A DNA stretch of 44,922 nucleotides from the NCBI GenBank assembly GCA_017646015.1, contig JAGCNI010000095.1:1-44922 (forward strand), in the 5' to 3' direction. Each line of letters starts with the position of its first letter. Within the stretch, counting starts at the first letter, position 1. Of the stretch, positions 32,431 to 40,487 are shown piece after piece. The notes under the pieces were generated by a model that saw only the letters and a list, made by a program, of their open reading frames with translations, was not told the DNA's origin and did no database searches. A program made the position numbers and the translations under genes. Source of the stretch: Lentisphaeria bacterium. Its GTDB lineage: Bacteria; Verrucomicrobiota; Lentisphaeria; Victivallales; UBA1829.

Positions 32431-34779
32431 TTAATCCTGTTCCCGGACAACGACGACCCGGTCACAATAAACTTTGTTCGGTTTTCCTTTATCTTCCGGA
32501 TAGAATCCTTCGCCTTCAAATTTGAGAGACATGTAGAATGTTGCTCTGTTGAAAGTTCCGGCGACATAGGCTCTGCCGATTCTTGTTTTGAGATCGAACC
32601 AACCTTCACCGACACGGAGGATACAGTCCTGAGTGATTTCAGCGGATCCCATATTGTAGAATTTATATTTTCCACGGGGACCGAGATTGTTTCTGTCAAC
32701 TCTTCCGAGATTGGTGCGGTAAGAGAATTTACCGGTGAAGTCCTGAATATTGGAAGAGAAAGGCAGGGGATCTTTTCTCTTGGACACGAACTTATGGAAA
32801 TATGCTCTTTTTCCGAAAGCTGCATCCGGATCTTTTTCAAGGGTCTGTCCGGGGACAGTGGGAATGAAAGAGAAGAGACGGTTTTCCGGAATTTTTCCGA
32901 AGATCTCTTTGGGCAGAGGTTTACCGCCGCCGCACTCGATCAGGAGAGAGGAGAGCAGGTCATCCAGCTTCTTTTTGTATTCCTGATAACGGAATTCAAG
33001 ATGGATATATTTCCGGATAGCCTGTCCATACACCTTTGTGATTTTTTCAGCCAGTTGTTCCGGAGTCAAAGGATAGGCGGGTGCATATTTTTTGACTCCG
33101 GGGTACTGACGGAGGATTGCCAGATCGACGCAGATACGGACACGGGAGAGGTTTTCAAGGCGTGCTTTGTCACCTGCCAGGATGCGTTCCATGAGATCGA
33201 ACTGCATATCCCATTTCATGAGACGTTCCGGAGTGACATAGGTGTATGCGTTGGCATTGGCGTTCCAGTTGAGGAAGAATTTCGTATTTTTCCGGAGAGA
33301 TTCCAATTCTTCGAGGTAAGCGATCATCATATCTGCCGCTTTACCGTATTCATATTCCATGAATTCGCGGATGAGTTTTTTCTCGTCCTGATCGACTTTC
33401 TGGAAGAGTTGGAGAGCCACATAACTCTGGAGTTCGGTGAATCCGATCATTTCAGGCACGCCGATATCATGTTCCCAGAACATACCGTCAACGCCGGCAG
33501 CTTTCATCAGCCGGGTGTCTGTGATCATTTTTTCAACATTGCCGAGCGGCATGTGGATGCGTGAAGTATAGACATTGGTATAGTACCACATGAAGAGATG
33601 ATTGACTTTTTTTCTCCATTCTTTCAAATCTTCATAAGTCGCCTGATTGTCGGGATGAGTCCAGTCTTTGGAGAAGTTGTCGTCGATCGGGCAGAAGATG
33701 ATCCCGAGGTTATCCGGGAAACGTTTGATATTTTTCGGCGGATGCTGCGTCTGATCTTTGCGGTAAACCAGTGTTGTGATCAGTTTGCCGGGATATTTCT
33801 TTTCCACGATGGGGCAGAACCAGATGAGAAAGTCGAAGAGAGGTCCGCCGATCGCACCGTGTTTCTTTTCCAGAGCCAGACAGTCTTTGCAGTAACAGAA
33901 ACGTCCGGGAGTATCACGGCAGGCGATACTGAACGAATCGTTCTGCGGATTCCGTCTGATATTTTCCAGTACGCGTTCTGCGAGGAGTTTACGGAGACCG
34001 GGATTACTCATGCAGTACTGATGATCGTTCCGGCGTTTTCCATCCGGGCCCATGGAGAAGTATTCCGGATGTTCTTTCCAGAGATTCACATTCAATTTTT
34101 TGATCCAGTCGATGGCTGCTGTTTTTCCATCCGGCGGAAGATATTTGTGAAGAGTATGGGAAAGAGTGTAGTTGTGGAAGAAATCGTCTTTATTGATTTT
34201 GAGCCCGCGCTGTTCAAAAGTCGGATGGACCCAGTTGTTCTGAGCATTGCGGTACTGGAAATAGAGGCAGTAGGGATAGTAGAAGAGCCAGTATTTCGTA
34301 GTTCTCCGGATCCAGAAATCAAATTGGGTGCGCCGATCAAGGTCGGGGAGAGTCCAGACTTTTTTCTCGGGGATCTTCATGCCGCCGCGAACATCAAAGA
34401 AACGGTATCCCATAACATTCTGGAGCAGGTCATAGACAGCATATTTTGCGCCATTCTGCCCTCCACCGAAAAGATAGAGATCATCGCCGACTGTTTTGAC
34501 TACGTGTTCCTGCGGTTTCAGGGACTTGACATCGTATCCTGCGGGAGCGATTCCCACATAGATGCGTTTGGCTGCGGGCTGGGCAGATCGTTTTACCGTA
34601 TTGAATTTTGCTTTTGTTGCATAGCGGAGAAGATTCTGGAAATCTTTCAACAGAAATTTATCACCTTCCGTGATCGTATCCGGGTGAACGATCTGGTATT
34701 GGGTGACTCCGTTATTGGAGAGGGTGATTGCTGATATTCCGAGGAATCCGGACATCAGACATGCCAACAGAGAGACCAT
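32431..34779 (-). CDS. Secreted DUF4838 glycosidase-like protein (second copy)
   Basis: A 782-residue protein with a short N-terminal hydrophobic segment (MVSLLACLMSGFLGISA) that is probably a signal peptide, though it lacks basic residues. It aligns with the 943-residue DUF4838 protein at several points: HTLHKYL (208-214), FSMGPDGKRR (241-250), YCMSNPGLRKL (255-265) and FCYCKDC (C295, C297, C300, the same C-x-C-x2-C spacing). The last 150 residues are a diverged copy of the module duplicated in that protein (KDPDAAFGK, then KYKFYNMG and VYCDRVVVV). AAGGAG lies 9 bases before the ATG. The enzymatic substrate is unknown. Confidence 0.87.
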   Translation of the reverse strand: MVSLLACLMSGFLGISAITLSNNGVTQYQIVHPDTITEGDKFLLKDFQNLLRYATKAKFNTVKRSAQPAAKRIYVGIAPAGYDVKSLKPQEHVVKTVGDDLYLFGGGQNGAKYAVYDLLQNVMGYRFFDVRGGMKIPEKKVWTLPDLDRRTQFDFWIRRTTKYWLFYYPYCLYFQYRNAQNNWVHPTFEQRGLKINKDDFFHNYTLSHTLHKYLPPDGKTAAIDWIKKLNVNLWKEHPEYFSMGPDGKRRNDHQYCMSNPGLRKLLAERVLENIRRNPQNDSFSIACRDTPGRFCYCKDCLALEKKHGAIGGPLFDFLIWFCPIVEKKYPGKLITTLVYRKDQTQHPPKNIKRFPDNLGIIFCPIDDNFSKDWTHPDNQATYEDLKEWRKKVNHLFMWYYTNVYTSRIHMPLGNVEKMITDTRLMKAAGVDGMFWEHDIGVPEMIGFTELQSYVALQLFQKVDQDEKKLIREFMEYEYGKAADMMIAYLEELESLRKNTKFFLNWNANANAYTYVTPERLMKWDMQFDLMERILAGDKARLENLSRVRICVDLAILRQYPGVKKYAPAYPLTPEQLAEKITKVYGQAIRKYIHLEFRYQEYKKKLDDLLSSLLIECGGGKPLPKEIFGKIPENRLFSFIPTVPGQTLEKDPDAAFGKRAYFHKFVSKRKDPLPFSSNIQDFTGKFSYRTNLGRVDRNNLGPRGKYKFYNMGSAEITQDCILRVGEGWFDLKTRIGRAYVAGTFNRATFYMSLKFEGEGFYPEDKGKPNKVYCDRVVVVREQD

Positions 34780-34856
34780 GTTTTGAAGCTCCTTGTTTGT
34801 TTTTTTATTTTTGTTCTTTGTAAGATCTGTGCACTGTGATCCATTTCTTTTGCATA

Positions 34857-34897
34857 ATTATAATATAATATCAGCTAAAAAACAATGGTCCGACCAT
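34857..34897 (-). promoter_or_regulatory. Promoter with abutting 13-bp palindrome upstream of DUF4838 gene
   Basis: On the minus strand TTGTTT (plus 34880-34885) and TATAAT (plus 34857-34862) are 17 bases apart. Directly upstream, overlapping one base of the -35, is a perfect palindrome ATGGTC-C-GACCAT (34885-34897). This position suits an operator or an activator site. Confidence 0.6.
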
Positions 34898-34971
34898 AAA
34901 AAAAATTGAATTTTTTATGAAATATTACGAAATAAATGCATGTTTATTTCATGGAATCCGTTTTTTGAGTA

Positions 34972-35008
34972 AAAAAAAGAGAAACCCCCCCGGGAGGAGA
35001 TTTCTCTT
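34972..35008 (-). terminator. Rho-independent terminator after the M24 gene
   Basis: AAGAGAAA (34977-34984) pairs with TTTCTCTT (35001-35008), and the C-run and G/A-rich interior can extend the stem. On the minus strand a U-run follows (A-run at plus 34972-34978). It insulates the DUF4838 promoter from the upstream M24 gene. Confidence 0.8.
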
Positions 35009-35058
35009 GAAAAGACAGTGTTTCACACGCAAACGTGCAAGGATGAATCCTGTCCAGC

Positions 35059-36237
35059 TCAGAAGTTATCCAGATCGGTATGGAGTTTATCCATTTCCGG
35101 ACTGAAGGGAACAGCGCCCTTATCCGTGATTTCATATCCTGTTTCGATACGGACACCGTTGAATTCCGGATGACCGAAGAAGCTGACGTCGATACATACA
35201 GTCATGCCCGGTACGAGCACATCGTTACTGTTCGGTCCGAAGAATGGACATTCTGCTTCATTGAGACCAATGGTGTGTACGAAGGGGCAGACGAGGTAAT
35301 TTTCGAAGCCGTGTTTTTTGAAATAAGCCCGTGCGGGAGCATCGATTTCACGACCGGTGAGACCGACTTTGAGCATATCTTTTGTAAGGCAGTATGCTTC
35401 GCGGAGATATTTCATGCATTCGATCTGTTTTTTGGAGTATGTGCCGTTGACGGGGAGGGCATCCCCGACGACTCCGGCATATCCGTTGACTTTCGGAGCG
35501 ATACCGATCATGACCAGTTCCCCATCCTGCATGACTTTTGTGGTAGCGGTCGGGACGACAGCATTTCCGCGGATACCGCTGCCGACAATGGCTGTGAATC
35601 CGAAACCGGAGGCACTGCGGCTGCGGGCAGCGTATTCCCCTGCGGCTGCGACCTGGATTTTTGTATTGCCGACTTTGATGGCGTCTTTCATTGCCTGATA
35701 GCTGTAATCAGCCAGTTTGAAAGCGGCGCGGATCTGTTCGATTTCCCAGCTGGATTTGTGATAACGGAGATTGAGATATTCATTGGTGATGTCAACGATC
35801 TCAGCACCGACAAAGCCGTCTGTGATTCCTTTATGGCATGCGTAGGGCATACGGTCGCCGCCGACAAAACCGATTCGTTTGACGGAACCGAGATTTTTAT
35901 TCAATTCTTCAAAGAGCTGGGGGAAGTCGATGATGGTTGCAGCCGGATATTCTTCGTCGGGAACCATGAAGACAGGGAAATTGCGTGTTTCTTTGACAGT
36001 ACTGTCCTGTTTTGCGAAAGGCTCACTTTCCGGACCGCCCAGCAGAAGAGGGGCACCTTTGCGGGGGATCAGCACGGAACCGATTTCAAACTGCGGACAC
36101 CATCCGGTCAGATACCAGCCGTTGGCGATGTTGAATTCATCATAGTAAACCAATGCCAGGTCAAGATTTTTTTCTTCGAGGATCTTTCTGACAGCCGCCA
36201 TACGGTTGTCACATTCGCTTTGGATCAGATAGCCCAT
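35059..36237 (-). CDS. M24 family protein, creatinase/prolidase fold with lost metal ligands
   Basis: A 392-residue two-domain pita-bread protein (creatinase N-terminal domain about 10-150, M24 domain about 165-392). Matched to the usual aminopeptidase P segment, the first two metal Asp residues are replaced: G245 and V256 in the region LVMIGIAPKVNGYAGVVGD. H321 (VHTIG) is kept, the next Glu is D350 and E365 in GVRIETG is kept. Creatinases also lack the metal site yet hydrolyse their substrate, so it may be a C-N hydrolase instead of a metallopeptidase (inference). AAGGAG precedes the ATG. It is divergent from a LacI-type regulator. Confidence 0.85.
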   Translation of the reverse strand: MGYLIQSECDNRMAAVRKILEEKNLDLALVYYDEFNIANGWYLTGWCPQFEIGSVLIPRKGAPLLLGGPESEPFAKQDSTVKETRNFPVFMVPDEEYPAATIIDFPQLFEELNKNLGSVKRIGFVGGDRMPYACHKGITDGFVGAEIVDITNEYLNLRYHKSSWEIEQIRAAFKLADYSYQAMKDAIKVGNTKIQVAAAGEYAARSRSASGFGFTAIVGSGIRGNAVVPTATTKVMQDGELVMIGIAPKVNGYAGVVGDALPVNGTYSKKQIECMKYLREAYCLTKDMLKVGLTGREIDAPARAYFKKHGFENYLVCPFVHTIGLNEAECPFFGPNSNDVLVPGMTVCIDVSFFGHPEFNGVRIETGYEITDKGAVPFSPEMDKLHTDLDNF

Positions 36238-36278
36238 CTTTTTTCTCCTTCTGTGAGGGGGTTGATATTTAACTATGA

Positions 36279-36298
36279 AAATGTTATATTTAACATTT
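36279..36298. promoter_or_regulatory. A/T-rich palindrome between the divergent M24 and LacI genes
   Basis: AAATGTTA (36279-36286) and TAACATTT (36291-36298) form a perfect inverted repeat with a 4-base centre, about 40 bases before the M24 start codon. It could be the operator of the adjacent regulator, but A/T-rich palindromes also occur by chance. Confidence 0.35.
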
Positions 36299-36354
36299 AT
36301 ATTGGATATAATAATGTTTTTTTGAAAAAAAACAAGTGAAAGAGGTAAAAAAAT

Positions 36355-36382
36355 TTGTTTTTTTCTGAATTTGTGATATTTT
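36355..36382 (+). promoter_or_regulatory. Promoter for the LacI-type regulator
   Basis: TTGTTT (36355-36360) and TATTTT (36377-36382) with a 16-base spacer lie about 34 bases before the start codon; CGGAGGA follows at 36394-36400. Confidence 0.45.
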
Positions 36383-36415
36383 TTCAGCGGTAAACGGAGG
36401 AAAAGAGAGCGTAAG

Positions 36416-37444
36416 ATGGGAAAAATACGGAATCAAATATCACTTGACCGCATTGCAATGGAGTGCGGAGTCAGCCCGATGACTGTCAGCAGAGCATTGC
36501 GTCAACTGCCGTCTGTTTCAGAAAAAACACGGAGCCGGATCTTTGAAGCCGCCGCGCGTCTCGGTTATCTTCCGATGTTGAGTGCAGGGCGCAAGGCGGA
36601 ACTTCATGAAGAACTGCAAAATCTTCCAGTGCAAATCATTGTGCGTGAATCGAATGGACGTCTGCCGCGTTTTCAATCCGAACTGATGCTTGAATTGATC
36701 CGTCTGCTTGCTGCCAAAGGATTTGAGAGTATTGTACGTGTTTCGGACGGGACTTACAAGGAATTTCTGCAGATGCTTTCCCATGCCGGAAAAGCACAGG
36801 TCGCTGCTACGATATTGGTCGGTTCTTTTCAGGAAAAGGAGTTACGTGCGCTGCTCCGTGCCATTCCCGGTGCGATTCTGTTGGATGATCCGGGTTCCAG
36901 TGTGCCGGAATGTGTTTACAGTATTTTTTCCTTTGATAATTTCCGTGCTGCCATGCTTGCAGTCAAACATTTGGTCGATCAGGGCAGAAAAAAAATCCTG
37001 TTGGTCACGGGTCCCAGAGAACATTTCTTTTCCGAGGAGATCAAAAAAGGGTACAAGGAGGCTTTGACCGATGCCGGTTTATCCTTCGATCCTTCAATGG
37101 TTTTATATACGGATTTCACAGTTCGTTCGGCAACAGAGAAAGTGACTGAATTCATGGATGCCGGCGGACAGTTTGATGCTGTTTTCACCAATGATGAAAT
37201 GGCGGGCGGTGTTTATGGCGCAGTCATGAAGAGAGGGATCCGTATTCCCGATCAAGTGGCTGTATGCGGATGTGACGGTCTGCCTGTCGGTGAACAACTT
37301 TATCCCGGACTTACCACTGTTGTGCTGGATTACAAACAGCTTGCCGAAAAGGTGATCGAAAATTCCATTGCAAGAAAAGAAGATTCAGTTGTGCCGATGC
37401 ACATGCGTCTTCTGCCTACCTTGTTATTGCGCGAAAGTTCCTGA
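36416..37444 (+). CDS. LacI-family transcriptional regulator
   Basis: A 342-residue regulator: an N-terminal helix-turn-helix (SLDRIAMECGVSPMTVSRALRQL, about residues 9-31) with a hinge segment VSEKTRSRIFEAAARLGYLPM, then a periplasmic-binding-protein-like ligand domain (residues about 65-340, with VFTNDEMAGGVYGAVMKRGIRIPDQVAVCGCDG). It is divergent from the M24 protein across 178 bases and probably controls that gene, possibly also the nearby DUF4838-pseudopilin pair. The effector is unknown. Confidence 0.93.
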   Translation: MGKIRNQISLDRIAMECGVSPMTVSRALRQLPSVSEKTRSRIFEAAARLGYLPMLSAGRKAELHEELQNLPVQIIVRESNGRLPRFQSELMLELIRLLAAKGFESIVRVSDGTYKEFLQMLSHAGKAQVAATILVGSFQEKELRALLRAIPGAILLDDPGSSVPECVYSIFSFDNFRAAMLAVKHLVDQGRKKILLVTGPREHFFSEEIKKGYKEALTDAGLSFDPSMVLYTDFTVRSATEKVTEFMDAGGQFDAVFTNDEMAGGVYGAVMKRGIRIPDQVAVCGCDGLPVGEQLYPGLTTVVLDYKQLAEKVIENSIARKEDSVVPMHMRLLPTLLLRESS

Positions 37445-37503
37445 TTTTTTGTAAGAAAAAAAATTCAGAACTTCTCAGAGAATCTGTAAGATCTTTAAAA
37501 AAT

Positions 37504-37541
37504 TATATTCCGGTGATTCCTGTGTCAATCACCGGAATATA
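37504..37541. terminator. Perfect 15-bp hairpin, probable terminator of prmC
   Basis: The arms TATATTCCGGTGATT (37504-37518) and AATCACCGGAATATA (37527-37541) pair perfectly around an 8-base loop. On the minus strand the stem is followed by a U-rich stretch (plus 37497-37503), which fits termination of prmC. It may also end the plus-strand LacI transcript. Confidence 0.65.
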
Positions 37542-37554
37542 TGGTAATATAATT

Positions 37555-37594
37555 CAAATTGAGTAAAAATGCAAATTGAGTAAAAATACAAATA
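37555..37594. repeat. Short tandem repeat, 17-base period
   Basis: CAAATTGAGTAAAAATG (37555-37571) is repeated with one change at 37572-37588 and begins again as CAAATA at 37589-37594. It lies between the hairpin and the end of prmC, in untranslated DNA. Confidence 0.7.
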
Positions 37595-37632
37595 GGGAAT
37601 ATAAATATAATTTCAGGGACAGTCAATATTTC

Positions 37633-38481
37633 TCAAAGTGTCAGGTGTTCAGCAAAGAGGAAACGCCGTACCCCGTATTGATCGGGGAGGATGGTCACAT
37701 GTTCAAAAAAGTTTCCCTGTAAGGCACTGTCTGCCAGTCGGGAACCCTGCGTTTCGCCCATTTCAAAGAAAAGAAATGCCCGCTGCTGATTCAAATATAA
37801 CGGAGCTTCCCGCAAGGTTTGCTCCATCAATGCAAATCCTTTATCATCCGCAAATAATGCTTTATCCGGTTCATAATCTCTGACATTCGGCGGGAGAATT
37901 TCCCGTTCCTCCGGGTCGATATATGGAAGATTGGCGAAGACGGCATCGAAAGTCATATTTTGAAACGGCTGGAAGAGACTTCCCTGAAAGAAATGGACAT
38001 TTTTCAGACCGGATTCTTTCCGGTTGAGTTCCGACCATGCGAATGCTTCCGGGGAGAGTTCACTGCCATAGACAGTCAGATCTTTTCTTTCCGCCGCAAG
38101 CGAAAGCGATACAGCCCCCGATCCTGTTCCGAGTTCACATACAGAGGCATTCCGCGGGAGTTTTTTCAAAATGAAATCCACGAACCATTCTGTTTCCGGA
38201 CGCGGGATCAGCACTCCCGGGCCGACCTTGAGATCAAGATCGCGGAATGGAGTCCAACCGAAAATATATTGAAAAGGCTCATTGGCAAGGCGTCTTTTGA
38301 GAAAATTTTCAGCCAGAGCCATGGCATTCTGATCCAACTCTTCTCCAGCGTGCATGAGCAGAGTTCTTTCCGGATAACGGGTAACTTCTGCGAGGATATA
38401 TTCTGCCTCGGTTTCGGGACATTCAAATCCATGATCCTGGAAACATGCTGTGATTTTTTTCTGATATTCGCCGATTTTCAT
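37633..38481 (-). CDS. prmC: Release factor glutamine methyltransferase PrmC
   Basis: PrmC methylates the Gln of the GGQ motif in peptide release factors. The 282-residue protein has the N-terminal helical domain, VGPGVLIPRPETEWFV, the SAM motif VCELGTGSGAVSLSLA (about 113-128), and a catalytic tetrad that reads NLPY in FANLPYID instead of NPPY. The start ATG 38481 has no visible Shine-Dalgarno sequence and lies only 15 bases after the U-run of the upstream terminator, so it seems to depend on read-through. prfA, its common partner, is not next to it. Confidence 0.93.
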   Translation of the reverse strand: MKIGEYQKKITACFQDHGFECPETEAEYILAEVTRYPERTLLMHAGEELDQNAMALAENFLKRRLANEPFQYIFGWTPFRDLDLKVGPGVLIPRPETEWFVDFILKKLPRNASVCELGTGSGAVSLSLAAERKDLTVYGSELSPEAFAWSELNRKESGLKNVHFFQGSLFQPFQNMTFDAVFANLPYIDPEEREILPPNVRDYEPDKALFADDKGFALMEQTLREAPLYLNQQRAFLFFEMGETQGSRLADSALQGNFFEHVTILPDQYGVRRFLFAEHLTL

Positions 38482-38496
38482 AGTGTATTCATATTC

Positions 38497-38529
38497 AAAA
38501 AAAACAGGCGTATCGAATCGACACGCCTG
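38497..38529 (-). terminator. Rho-independent terminator of the TRL-family gene
   Basis: CAGGCGT (38505-38511) pairs with ACGCCTG (38523-38529), and an inner TCGA pairing strengthens the loop. The minus-strand U-run corresponds to A at 38497-38504. Confidence 0.8.
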
Positions 38530-38557
38530 CTTGTGATCCAGTTGTCAAACGACGGAC

Positions 38558-38881
38558 TCAGTCACCGTAAACGGTGGTGGTGTAAACGCCATAAGCTCCG
38601 AGGATGTTGTCAACACTGTAGCTGACCCAGGAAACTTTGGTGATACCGCTGTTGTGGCATGCTGCATTGATGGAAGCATCGCCGTTTGCGATGATGCCGA
38701 GGACACTGTAGCATTTTGCGGTACCGGTTTTGGAGTACTGCAAATCACTGTTTCCGACTGTGACCGGGAGAGTGACTTTTGTGTAAATCAATCCCATCGG
38801 GACAGGGGTTGCGCAGCCTGTTGCAAGAACAGAAGCTGCCAGTGCCAGAGAGTAGATAACTGCTTTTTTCCAAGATTTCAT
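38558..38881 (-). CDS. TRL-like family lipoprotein
   Basis: A 107-residue lipoprotein. The signal peptide ends in ASVLATGC, a good lipobox, with the lipidated Cys near residue 23. The mature part has the TRL family pattern: GLIYTKVTLPV, SKTGTAKCYSVLGIIANGDASI, GITKVSWVSYSVDNILGAYGVYTTTVYG. Function unknown; proteins of this family sit in the envelope and are often single-gene units, as here, with their own promoter and terminator. A good AGGAG site precedes the ATG. Confidence 0.88.
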   Translation of the reverse strand: MKSWKKAVIYSLALAASVLATGCATPVPMGLIYTKVTLPVTVGNSDLQYSKTGTAKCYSVLGIIANGDASINAACHNSGITKVSWVSYSVDNILGAYGVYTTTVYGD

Positions 38882-38917
38882 AATTTTTTCTCCTGTGTTT
38901 AATAGTTTTCCATTTCT

Positions 38918-38947
38918 AAACTATGAGAATATAACCGATTCTTTCAA
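38918..38947 (-). promoter_or_regulatory. Promoter for the TRL-family gene
   Basis: On the minus strand TTGAAA (plus 38942-38947) and TAGTTT (plus 38918-38923) have an 18-base spacer and point towards the lipoprotein gene. Confidence 0.4.
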
Positions 38948-39092
38948 GAAAACAAGGGAACAGATGATTTTTTTTCAAAATTGTCGCTTTTTTTTTGCTT
39001 CTGACTTTCAGAAATGGGGATTTCATGCTATATTTTGCAGTAAATTTCAGAAATAACAGCAAAAAAATTGAAAAATCAAGAGGTGATATACC

Positions 39093-40484
39093 ATGGGATC
39101 GGCATTGTGGAGCGGAAGATTTGCTGTCAGTGCAGCAGAAAGCGTCAAGAATTTTACAGAATCCATATCATACGACCGTCGGTTGTATAAACATGATATT
39201 CAGGGCAGCAAGGCTCATGCGAAGATGCTTGCATCGGCAGGGATCATTCCGGAAGCCTCCGCCCGGGCGATCTGTGAGGAGTTGGACAAAATCTGTAAAC
39301 GGATCGAAAAAGGGGACTTTACTTTCACCAGCGATCTGGAAGATATTCACATGCACATTGAAACAGAATTGATCAAAGCTCTCGGCGATGAAGGAGCCAG
39401 AGTGCATACCGCCCGCAGCCGGAACGATCAGGTCTGTCTGGATATACGTCTGTATCTCCGGGAAGAGATCGTGAACATCTGTGACCGGATCCGTGATCTT
39501 CAGAAAGCTCTGATCGAACAGGCAGACGCCAATAAACGTGCGATCCTGCCGGGATTCACTCATTTGCAGCATGCCCAGCCGGTTCTGTTTGCACATCATT
39601 TTCTGGCTTATGTGGAAATGCTGGAACGGGATATCGGACGTCTTATGGATGCCCGGAAACGTCTGAATGTTCTGCCGCTCGGATCCGGTGCGATCGCCGG
39701 AACCACACTGCCCATCGACCGTGAATTTGTGCGTAAGGAATTGGATTTTCCGGCAATGAGCCGCAACAGTATGGATGCGGTGGCATCCCGTGATTTTACT
39801 TGTGAAGTCCTGGCGGCATTGTCCATCTTTTCCATGAATATTTCCCGTTTGTCCGAAGATTTGATCCTCTGGATGTCTCAGGAATTTTCTTTCATGTCAT
39901 TCTCGGATGCGTACACCACTGGTTCCAGCCTGATGCCGCAGAAGAAAAATCCGGATATTGCCGAAATTTCCCGTGGCAAAACCGGACGTGTTTACGGTTC
40001 TCTGATTTCCATTCTCACAATCTGCAAAGGGCTGCCGCTGACCTACAACCGTGATTTGCAGGAGGATAAGGAAGGGCTGTTTGATGCGATCGATACCGTG
40101 TTCGGAGTCCTTTCTGTTTATCCTGATATGATCCGGACCATGACCATTTATCCGGAACGTATGCTTCAGGCAGCCAATGATCCGGGGCTGATGGCAACTG
40201 ACCTGGCGGAAGAACTTGTCCGCGAAGGTGTTCCGTTCCGCCATGCACACCATAAAGTCGGTGCTCTGGTCCGTTATGCACAGGAAAACAACAAGGCTCT
40301 CAATGAGATCACTCTGGAAGAGATGCGTTCTGTTTTCCCGGAAGCCACTGAAGCTATGACTGCTTTGTTCAAACCGGAAATGGCTGTTGAAAAGCGGGAT
40401 GTTTTCGGTGCGACCGGCTACAAGCAGGTGGAAAAACAACTTGCATTCTGGAAAGAACATTTCCGGGAAACAGCGGAGAACTGA
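39093..40484 (+). CDS. argH: Argininosuccinate lyase
   Basis: ArgH splits argininosuccinate into arginine and fumarate, the last step of arginine synthesis. The 463-residue protein carries HTARSRNDQV (105-114), THLQHAQPV with the catalytic His, and the fumarase/aspartase signature GSSLMPQKKNP (277-287) with the mobile catalytic Ser. GAGGTGAT precedes the ATG. A likely -10 (TATATT, 39029-39034) lies upstream without a clear -35. A secreted hypothetical protein follows 3 bases later. argG is not nearby. Confidence 0.97.
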   Translation: MGSALWSGRFAVSAAESVKNFTESISYDRRLYKHDIQGSKAHAKMLASAGIIPEASARAICEELDKICKRIEKGDFTFTSDLEDIHMHIETELIKALGDEGARVHTARSRNDQVCLDIRLYLREEIVNICDRIRDLQKALIEQADANKRAILPGFTHLQHAQPVLFAHHFLAYVEMLERDIGRLMDARKRLNVLPLGSGAIAGTTLPIDREFVRKELDFPAMSRNSMDAVASRDFTCEVLAALSIFSMNISRLSEDLILWMSQEFSFMSFSDAYTTGSSLMPQKKNPDIAEISRGKTGRVYGSLISILTICKGLPLTYNRDLQEDKEGLFDAIDTVFGVLSVYPDMIRTMTIYPERMLQAANDPGLMATDLAEELVREGVPFRHAHHKVGALVRYAQENNKALNEITLEEMRSVFPEATEAMTALFKPEMAVEKRDVFGATGYKQVEKQLAFWKEHFRETAEN

Positions 40485-40487
40485 TTT

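Noticed and set aside
32388-32840. A 150-codon minus-strand frame overlapping the end of the second DUF4838 gene
   Set aside because: It shares strand and region with a better-supported gene in another frame and has no motif. Its hydrophilic Ser-rich translation looks like a frame shadow.
35014-35048. A LacI-like operator around CACGCAAACGTG downstream of the M24 gene
   Set aside because: Only four bases pair on each side, and it lies in the 3' untranslated part, not near a promoter.
37555-37594. CRISPR-like repeat
   Set aside because: The units are directly adjacent without spacers and only 17 bases long, and there are no cas genes in the window.
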